DNA of 7,541 nucleotides. Origin: Candidatus Eiseniibacteriota bacterium (GTDB taxonomy: Bacteria > Eisenbacteria > RBG-16-71-46 > CAIMUX01 > WJJG01). The position numbers and the translations under genes are program-made. The notes beneath the pieces are model-generated. The model had not been told where the DNA came from, made no database searches, and saw nothing but the letters and a program-made list of their open reading frames with translations. Location: assembly GCA_016867695.1 (NCBI GenBank), contig VGIY01000121.1, positions 1-7,541 on the forward strand, given 5' to 3'. This document shows, in pieces, positions 1 through 5,251 of this stretch; the first letter of the stretch is position 1, and each line of letters opens with the position of its first letter.

Positions 1-2
1 CG

Positions 3-428
3 CGCCGGGTCCCGCTCGAGAGCGACGCCGCGGCCGAGTGGGCGGACAGGGTCTGGATGAAGGGCGTTCTCGACCCCGAGCGCGTGCGCGATCGCGTCGA
101 GATCGTGGCCACCGGCGACAGCACGACGATGCCCGAAATCCCCATCCCTCCCCTGCCGGAGGAGGCGCTGCAGGCGCCGGCGCGCTTCCGGATCCGCTAC
201 GGAGAGGGCGTCTCGATCGAGATCCGCAATGTCAGCGGAGCGGGGGCGCTGGCGAAGAAGCCTCCGTTCTGGCAGGCGCTCTGGGCGCCGATCCGCCGGG
301 CGCTGACCGAGCGCGCCGCCGCGCGGCACGAGTCCGTGCGCCTGGTGCTGCAACTCGAGGACGAGGACGCCGCGGCGCTCTACCGCTCGCTGCCGCCCGA
401 CACCCACTTCATGGTCCTCTACGAGTAG
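3..428 (+). CDS. Unidentified protein, C-terminal part (5'-partial)
   Basis: The frame is open from the left edge to a TAG stop at 426-428, giving 141 visible codons. An ATG at 57 lies inside the frame, but the codons before it read as ordinary protein (VPLESDAAAEWADRVW), so the true start is probably outside the window. The visible part has no transmembrane segment. It has a proline-rich stretch (MPEIPIPPLPEE, about residues 42-53 of the visible part), then an alternating hydrophobic strand-like run (RFRIRYGEGVSIEIRN), then a basic amphipathic helix-rich section, ending in FMVLYE. I do not recognise the family and assign no function. It converges on the secreted-protein gene with 22 bases between stops. 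The codon pattern is like that of its neighbours, so I am fairly sure it is real. Confidence 0.75.
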   Translation, partial: RRVPLESDAAAEWADRVWMKGVLDPERVRDRVEIVATGDSTTMPEIPIPPLPEEALQAPARFRIRYGEGVSIEIRNVSGAGALAKKPPFWQALWAPIRRALTERAAARHESVRLVLQLEDEDAAALYRSLPPDTHFMVLYE

Positions 429-433
429 GACGG

Positions 434-449
434 GCCGCTTCCCCGCGGC
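434..449. terminator. Small hairpin between convergent stops
   Basis: GCCGC at 434-438 pairs with GCGGC at 445-449 around a six-base loop (TTCCCC). It sits in the 22-base gap between two convergent stop codons, where a bidirectional terminator would be expected. There is no T-run on either side and the stem is only 5 bp, so in such GC-rich DNA it could be chance. Confidence 0.25.
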
Positions 450-450
450 G

Positions 451-1914
451 TCAACGCACGAGGGCGACGCGCTGCACGCTGCGCCCCGAGGCCGTGCGCA
501 GAAGGGCGAAGTAGACGCCCGCGGGCACGGGGCTGCCGGAGTCATCGGCGCCGGTCCAGCGCACCGAGTGGGCGCCGGCCGCCGCCGGGCCGCGGCGCAG
601 CGCCGCCACCAGCCGGCCGGAGGCATCGATGATCTCGACCGCCGCATCGCCCGGTCCGGCCATCCGGAAGCCCAGCGCGGTCCGGCCGGGCGCCGGATTG
701 GGGCCGATCTCGAGGCGAGGCCCCTCGCGCTGCGCCAGCGGCGGCGCGCCGGCGCCGCCCGGCAGGAGCGGGCTGAGGCCCATGAAGGCCAGGTAGTTGG
801 AGACCCAGGTCTGGTCCTGGTCGTCGTTGTCCTCGGGACGCGCCGGGATCCCGCCGTCGTTGTCCCCGTCCTCCAGCACCAGTTCCTCGGTCAGCGACAG
901 GTGCACGCCGAGGTGGAAGGGGTCGTCGAGCGCCTCGCCGACCGCGCGGTGGCCGAGCGCGTACCAGCCGTTCCAGGCGTTGGTGAACTGGCCGGGCGTG
1001 GCCGTCAGGTCCATCTCGTCCTTGTAGAGGGCGAGCCAGGCCGCCGCCTCACCCGGGTACTCGGCGAAGTAGGAGGCCAGCAGGCCCCACATCGTCGCCC
1101 CGCCCGACATGGCCCACTCCTCGATGGCCAGGATGCTCGGCGCCGCCTCGACCCAGGGCTTGACCCGATCCCGAGCGTGGGCGAGCGCGCCCTCGCGCCA
1201 GGAGGCGTTGTCGTCGAACAGGCCGCGGATGTAGAGATTGCCCGCCGCCCAGGAGAGGACCGGCGGGTTCACCCGATCGTTGAACATCGGGCCGCTCATG
1301 TCGAGGTAGTGGTCGCGGATGTAGTCGCCGCAGGCGTCGCCGTAGGCGAGATAGGTGTCGTCGCCGTACACCTGCCGGAACTTCAGTTCCGCGCAGGCCG
1401 CCCACCCGCAGTTGTACATCCGGTAGTAGCCGGTGCTGGGGAGCGATCCCCCCTCCTCGGCGTAGGCGGGATGGAGCAGGGAGTAGGCGAACGCGCGGAT
1501 GATGTTGTCGAAGTACTGATCGTCGCCGGTCAGCTCGTAGTAGCGCGACCAGACCCAGATCGCCTCCGAGGTGTTGTCGGTCTGGATGATGTCGGGCAGA
1601 TGCTCCCCTTCGCGGATGCCGCCGTGGTTGGGATCACCGGGTCGATTCACCTGCCAGACGGAGAGGAACTCGGCGATCAACCCGAAGACCGCCAGGTAGT
1701 CGGTGTCGCGCAGCTCGCCGCGCGCCGCCGCCGCGCTGAGCGCGCGCGCCGCCGCCGAGCGCAGGACCTCGGACTCCGGCGCCGACCGGGCGCCGTCGGC
1801 GGCCCTGCCCGCAACCTCGTCGGGGCCCCAGTAGGGCGTGCCCCGGGCGAGCGAAGCGGCGAGAAGCGACAGAACCAGGAGCGCGGCGGCGGGAACGAGA
1901 GCGCGGCGGGTCAT
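451..1914 (-). CDS. Secreted helical-barrel-like protein with C-terminal FlgD-Ig/T9SS-type sorting domain
   Basis: This is a 487-residue protein, probably exported and held at or released from the cell surface. ATG at 1914 is chosen because GGGGAGG lies six bases upstream and the protein then opens with a signal peptide: basic MTRR, a hydrophobic core at about residues 5-20, and likely cleavage near residues 22-25. A start 90 bases upstream (2004) would add an Arg/Gly/Pro-rich leader and bury the signal. Residues about 50-380 form a helix-rich body with recurrent aromatic and acidic helices (EAIWVWSRYYELTGDDQYFD, TNAWNGWYALGHRAV), resembling alpha/alpha-barrel carbohydrate-active enzymes, but I cannot name a family or catalytic residues. 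Residues 347-369 are an acidic loop (LEDGDNDGG, EDNDDQDQTW) that could bind calcium. Residues about 400-487 match the FlgD-Ig/type A sorting pattern: IGPNPAPG, VEIIDASGRLV, SVRWTGADDSG, PAGVYFALL. The domain assignment is from recall of family patterns; the enzymatic role is open. Confidence 0.88.
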   Translation of the reverse strand: MTRRALVPAAALLVLSLLAASLARGTPYWGPDEVAGRAADGARSAPESEVLRSAAARALSAAAARGELRDTDYLAVFGLIAEFLSVWQVNRPGDPNHGGIREGEHLPDIIQTDNTSEAIWVWSRYYELTGDDQYFDNIIRAFAYSLLHPAYAEEGGSLPSTGYYRMYNCGWAACAELKFRQVYGDDTYLAYGDACGDYIRDHYLDMSGPMFNDRVNPPVLSWAAGNLYIRGLFDDNASWREGALAHARDRVKPWVEAAPSILAIEEWAMSGGATMWGLLASYFAEYPGEAAAWLALYKDEMDLTATPGQFTNAWNGWYALGHRAVGEALDDPFHLGVHLSLTEELVLEDGDNDGGIPARPEDNDDQDQTWVSNYLAFMGLSPLLPGGAGAPPLAQREGPRLEIGPNPAPGRTALGFRMAGPGDAAVEIIDASGRLVAALRRGPAAAGAHSVRWTGADDSGSPVPAGVYFALLRTASGRSVQRVALVR

Positions 1915-1920
1915 GGGCAG

Positions 1921-1927
1921 CCTCCCC
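1921..1927 (-). promoter_or_regulatory. Ribosome binding site that sets the start at 1914
   Basis: On the minus strand the sequence reads GGGGAGG, then six bases (CTGCCC), then ATG. This favours the ATG at 1914 over the in-frame start 90 bases upstream and agrees with the signal peptide that follows. Confidence 0.75.
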
Positions 1928-1951
1928 GGTGATGGACCCCGATGCGCCTTC

Positions 1952-1981
1952 AGTCTATCGCTCGGGCGCCCCCGCCGGCAA
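1952..1981 (-). promoter_or_regulatory. Weak candidate sigma-70-like promoter for the secreted-protein gene
   Basis: On the minus strand TTGCCG (1976-1981) and TAGACT (1952-1957) are separated by 18 bases, each matching four of six consensus positions. A transcript would start near 1945 and include the ribosome binding site at 1921-1927. In a GC-rich genome of unknown promoter consensus this is suggestive only. Confidence 0.22.
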
Positions 1982-1989
1982 GCCCGCCG

Positions 1990-2055
1990 GCCTCCGGGCG
2001 GCATCCGGGCGACCTGGTGGCGTCCGGGCAGTTAGCCTCCGGGCGGCATCCGGGG
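1990..2055. repeat. Intergenic cluster of TCCGGGC heptamers, including a 20-base direct repeat
   Basis: The 20-mer GCCTCCGGGCGGCATCCGGG occurs exactly at 1990-2009 and 2035-2054, a period of 45 bases. Inside it and between the copies, TCCGGGC occurs at 1993, 2004, 2023 and 2038, and TCCGGGG at 2049. The cluster fills the space between the stop of the receiver-dikinase gene and the upstream region of the secreted-protein gene, so it could be slippage-prone filler, a protein-binding array, or part of the untranslated RNA. Nothing in the sequence decides between these. Confidence 0.7.
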
Positions 2056-2059
2056 CAGC

Positions 2060-5000
2060 CTAGCGTCCGCGCCCCCGACCCGGCTTCATCACCGCGCCCA
2101 TCCCCCTTCGGCCGTCGATGACCACCTCCAGCGGCTCTTCGAAGCGCAGGTGGCGCACCCTCGGGCTCTCGGAGAACGCCGGCTGCGTCTCGAGCCAGGC
2201 CTCGTCCAGGAAGTCCCCGAACGCAACGGCGGGCGGGGCGCCCTCAACCGACGCCGCCTCGACCGCCCCTCTCCCGTCGCCGGCCTGCTCGCCGGCCGGC
2301 TCGCCGGCCGGCTCGCCGCCCCCGGTCTCGCCGAGCGTGAAGTAGCCGATGCCGAAGGAGGTGATGTTCTGGAAGAAGTGGCTGCCCTGCGACGGCTCGA
2401 CGCGCATGTCGGCCAGCGGCGCCTCGACGACGCAGCGCACGCCGGAGATCTGCGTCCAGCGCACGGGGATGCCCAGCCAGGGATCGGCGCTGCCCCAGCG
2501 CCCCGGGCCGATTAGCAGGAAGGGCCGCTGTTCGCGCCGCAGGCGGGCGTTGATCGCGCCGATCTCCCCGGCCACGGCGACCGTCTCGCGCCGGTCGAAA
2601 GCCTGCGCCGGCACATAGACGACGTCGCGGATCCCCTCGAGCCGCCCATGCCCGAGCGCTCGCCTGGAGGCGCAGATCGTCTCCGCGCGGCGGATGTCGC
2701 CCAGATCGACCTCCCGCCCCGGGGCCCCCATCACCAGCGGCCGGACCTGCAGGAAGGCGAACTCGTGCGCCTGGCCGGCGGCGGAGCGCAGCAGCGCGGC
2801 GAACTCGATCTCGATGTGGCAGGAGAGGCCGCCGCGGCCGAGGTCCATGAGGAAGCGCAGCACCGCCGGCAGGGGATAGTGGTCGGCGGAGGTGAACCCG
2901 GCCATCGTGATCAGCCGCATGCCGGAGCGGTGCGTGCCCGGATAGACGGCGTCGTTCTCGGGCGAGTAGACCGACCCGGCCGCGGCCAGCGTGCCGTGCC
3001 TGGCGGCGGCCTCGGCGTCGAGCCGGACCAGGTTGGCGTCGGGCGGGTCGTCGGCCGTGGCCACCGGGGCGGGGCGCGAGAGGTCGAGGGCGTAGAACTC
3101 GCGCTGCGAGTTCTCCAGGAAGTCCTCGCTCGAGGCGAACTGGTGCAGCCGCCGCGGCTGCGCGGGGGAGAAGCGCACGCAGCGCCCCCCGTCGACGACG
3201 ATGCGGCCGAGCCCGAGGGCCACCGAGGCGACGCCGTCCTCGGAGCGCAGGGGCGGCATGGGATAGTAGTCGTAGGAGCGCCCGACTCCGGCCGCGTCCG
3301 GATAGAGATAGGACCCGTGGCGGCGCCCGACGATCTGCTGGATGACGACCGCCATCTTCTCTTCCTCGAGCCGGTTCGGCGTCGACTCGATGTAGCTCTT
3401 CGAATCGGCGCAGTAGGTCGAGGCGTAGACCAGGCGAATCGCGCGGCAGAGATCGTCCAGCCTGCGCGACGGGTCGGGATCGTTGTTCGGCAGCATGTAG
3501 GTGCGGTAGATCCCGGCGAAGGGCTGGTGGGAGGAGTCCTCGAGCAGGCTCGAGGAGCGCACCGCCAGCGGGTAGTCGACGCGCGCCAGGAAGGCGCGCA
3601 GCGCCTCGACCGTGTCGGCCGGCAGGTCGGCCTCGAGGAAGGCGTGGCGGATGGCCCGATCGTCCGGCTCCTGCAGCGCGAACGCGGTCAATCCCGCGCC
3701 GGCCATGAAGCGGTCGAAGGCGTCGGTGGCGACGACCGCCGTCGGCGGCACCTGGATGCGCACGTCGGGGAGCCGCGAGGCGATGTCGTAGGAGTCGAAG
3801 AGCCAGTGGATGAAGGCGAGCCCGCGCCCCTTGCCCCCCAGCGACCCGCCGCCGATCCGCGTGAAGCGGGTCGTGGCGTCGAAGGTCTCGCCGGAGAACT
3901 CGGCCACGAGGCCTCCGTGCCGCTGCCCGCGGTGCTCCTCGAGAACCGCCAGCAGGTACCCGCGCACGGCGGCCGCCGAGCCAAACTCCTCGAAGCGGCG
4001 AGGACGAAGCGCCTTGGCCAGGTCGAACTCGGTGCGCGCCATCAGCCAGGTGGAGAAGTCGTTGCGCCCGGCGTGGTGGAGGAGCGAGTCGTCGGGCACC
4101 CGGCCCAGGGCGGCCACCATGCCGCGCAGGTCCTTGGCCGTCGTCACCAGGCTCCCGTCCGGCCGGCGGAAGACGAAGTCGCCGAAGCCGAGGTCGTCGC
4201 GCAGGAATCGGCGGACGCCGCTGAGCAGCGTCGGCGAGTCCTTGGCCAGAAAGGCGGCTCCGAGACGGAGCGCCGCCTCGCGGTTCTCCGGCTCCGAGGA
4301 CTGCATCAGCACCGGGACGTCGGCATCGGCCATCCTGACCATGCCGATGAAGCGCCGGCCCGCCTCGCCGTCGGGCTCGCCCCCCCGCGGAAAGCGCGCG
4401 TCGACGATCACGCCGAGGATGTGCTCGCGATGGCGGTCGAAGAGCGCGGCCCCCTCTTCGTAGCTGGCGGCCAGCAGGATCTTCGGCCGGGCGCGCATGC
4501 GCAGGAGCCGCTCCATGCGGTTGACCGTCTCGGCCATGAGCTCCTGCGTCTGCTCCATGATCTCCGTGTAGAGCAGCGGCAGGTAGGACGAGTAGAAGCG
4601 GGCCGAGTCCTCGACCAGCAAGATGCACTTGACCCCGGCGATCTCGGCGTCGTGCCCGGCGTTCATGCCGTCCTCGACCAGCTTGATGATCGCCAGGAAG
4701 AGCGCCGTGTCTCCCTGCCAGACGAAGATGCGGTCGACGCAGCAGGAGGTGTCCCGCTCCTCCAGCAGAGAGAGCTCGCGCGTGTCGTAGGCGAGGAGGA
4801 AGAGCGGCAGGTCGGGGCGGATCGCCTTCACCGCGCGCCCGAAGTCGAGGATGTCCATGCCGCCCACGCGGGGCATGGAGATGACCAGGTCGGGCGGGTT
4901 CTCGCGGACGCGGGCGATCGCCTCCTCGGCGGTCGACACCCGCTCGATCGAGGGCGTGTAGTTCAGATTCAGCTCGACGTACTGGGAGAAGAGCATCTCG

Positions 5001-5149
5001 GTCAGGTTGCCGTCTTCCTGGAAGGTGAAGGAGTCGTAGAGGCTGGAGACGACGAGGATCTGGCGCACCTGCCAGGGCATGAGCTCCGCGTAGGAGACGC
5101 GGCGGCGCAGCCGGCCGCCGGCGATGTCCTCCAGCGAGCGGGATTCCAA
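2060..5149 (-). CDS. Two-receiver PPDK/PEP-synthase N-domain protein (PEP/pyruvate-binding-like)
   Basis: The product is 1029 residues, TTG start at 5149. Residues about 30-158 are receiver-like but degenerate: VVSS replaces the acidic pair and the phospho-Asp position is about Met92 (ISMPRVGGMDI). Residues about 174-318 are a second receiver with the expected residues: Glu180-Asp181 (LLVEDSA), Asp250 (VIVDARFP), Ser284 and Lys303 (FLAKDS). Its first helix is extended by roughly 25 residues. Residues about 430-805 are a PPDK_N-type ATP-grasp domain: GGGSLGGKGRGL, AVRSSSLLED with Arg531, FAGIYRTY, IEIEF with Glu782, and FLQVRPL closing the domain. Residues about 880-940 hold IGPGRWGSADPWLGIP and EPSQGSHFFQNITSFGIGYF, then an EPAG-rich linker and a basic tail. 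No phosphohistidine swivel domain or PEP/pyruvate barrel follows, so it should not be called a complete PEP synthase. I recall similar proteins annotated as PEP synthase in Bacteroidetes; substrate and phosphoacceptor are unknown. It is probably cytoplasmic. Confidence 0.92.
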   Translation of the reverse strand: MESRSLEDIAGGRLRRRVSYAELMPWQVRQILVVSSLYDSFTFQEDGNLTEMLFSQYVELNLNYTPSIERVSTAEEAIARVRENPPDLVISMPRVGGMDILDFGRAVKAIRPDLPLFLLAYDTRELSLLEERDTSCCVDRIFVWQGDTALFLAIIKLVEDGMNAGHDAEIAGVKCILLVEDSARFYSSYLPLLYTEIMEQTQELMAETVNRMERLLRMRARPKILLAASYEEGAALFDRHREHILGVIVDARFPRGGEPDGEAGRRFIGMVRMADADVPVLMQSSEPENREAALRLGAAFLAKDSPTLLSGVRRFLRDDLGFGDFVFRRPDGSLVTTAKDLRGMVAALGRVPDDSLLHHAGRNDFSTWLMARTEFDLAKALRPRRFEEFGSAAAVRGYLLAVLEEHRGQRHGGLVAEFSGETFDATTRFTRIGGGSLGGKGRGLAFIHWLFDSYDIASRLPDVRIQVPPTAVVATDAFDRFMAGAGLTAFALQEPDDRAIRHAFLEADLPADTVEALRAFLARVDYPLAVRSSSLLEDSSHQPFAGIYRTYMLPNNDPDPSRRLDDLCRAIRLVYASTYCADSKSYIESTPNRLEEEKMAVVIQQIVGRRHGSYLYPDAAGVGRSYDYYPMPPLRSEDGVASVALGLGRIVVDGGRCVRFSPAQPRRLHQFASSEDFLENSQREFYALDLSRPAPVATADDPPDANLVRLDAEAAARHGTLAAAGSVYSPENDAVYPGTHRSGMRLITMAGFTSADHYPLPAVLRFLMDLGRGGLSCHIEIEFAALLRSAAGQAHEFAFLQVRPLVMGAPGREVDLGDIRRAETICASRRALGHGRLEGIRDVVYVPAQAFDRRETVAVAGEIGAINARLRREQRPFLLIGPGRWGSADPWLGIPVRWTQISGVRCVVEAPLADMRVEPSQGSHFFQNITSFGIGYFTLGETGGGEPAGEPAGEQAGDGRGAVEAASVEGAPPAVAFGDFLDEAWLETQPAFSESPRVRHLRFEEPLEVVIDGRRGMGAVMKPGRGRGR
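2279..2320 (-). repeat. 12-base tandem repeat encoding an E-P/Q-A-G linker
   Basis: The unit GCTCGCCGGCCG (plus strand) is present at 2287-2298 and 2299-2310 and partly at 2311-2318, with a diverged neighbour before it. In frame it gives three E-P/Q-A-G tetrapeptides between the conserved GPGRWG/HFFQ domain and the variable C-terminal tail. A 12-base unit keeps the frame when copy number changes, so the linker length is likely to vary between strains. Confidence 0.8.
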
Positions 5150-5155
5150 GATCGC

Positions 5156-5165
5156 ACCTCCCTCC
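5156..5165 (-). promoter_or_regulatory. Ribosome binding site that sets the TTG start at 5149
   Basis: On the minus strand GGAGGGAGGT is followed by six bases (GCGATC) and then TTG at 5149. An in-frame TTG at 5170 would place this strong Shine-Dalgarno inside the coding region and has no such motif of its own. The first in-frame ATG (5080) would cut into the sequence leading to the first receiver-like domain. Confidence 0.75.
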
Positions 5166-5197
5166 AGCAAGGCTCGGAGCGCGCGCGGGCCGGCAGC

Positions 5198-5235
5198 GGC
5201 CGCGAGCGGGACGGCCGAGGCCGCGAGCGGGACGG
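5198..5235. repeat. 17-base direct repeat, 21-base period, in intergenic gap
   Basis: GGCCGCGAGCGGGACGG occurs exactly at 5198-5214 and 5219-5235, separated by four bases. It lies in the 102-base gap between the HEAT-repeat gene and the receiver-dikinase gene. A 21-base period is two helical turns, which would place two protein sites on one face of the DNA, but simple slippage explains it equally well. Confidence 0.7.
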
Positions 5236-5251
5236 GGCGCCTCCGCGCCCC
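5234..5251 (-). terminator. Perfect 7-bp GC hairpin directly after the stop of the HEAT-repeat gene
   Basis: On the minus strand the TGA stop is followed without a gap by GGGGCGC, the loop GGAG, and GCGCCCC, a perfect 7-bp all-GC stem. The bases after it (GTCCCGCTCG) contain no T-run, so it is not a classical intrinsic terminator. It may end transcription in a lineage that does not need the T-run, or protect the 3' end of the message, in which case the next gene has its own promoter. Confidence 0.45.

Noticed and set aside
3..428. Assigning the left-edge protein to the L,D-transpeptidase or another cell-wall family
   Set aside because: The proline-rich segment and strand pattern reminded me of envelope proteins, but no catalytic motif is visible in the 141 codons present.
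38..514. A 158-codon plus-strand frame overlapping the left-edge gene
   Set aside because: The product is almost entirely Arg, Ala, Gly and Pro, overlaps the better frame ending at 428, and runs into the 3' end of the convergent gene.
568..1932. A 454-codon plus-strand frame opposite the secreted-protein gene
   Set aside because: The product is low-complexity Arg/Ala/Val-rich, with no ribosome binding site or domain. The opposite strand encodes a signal peptide, helical body and sorting domain.
1915..2004. Upstream ATG at 2004 as the start of the secreted protein
   Set aside because: It would add 30 Arg/Gly/Pro-rich residues in front of a clear signal peptide and cross the candidate promoter and ribosome binding site.
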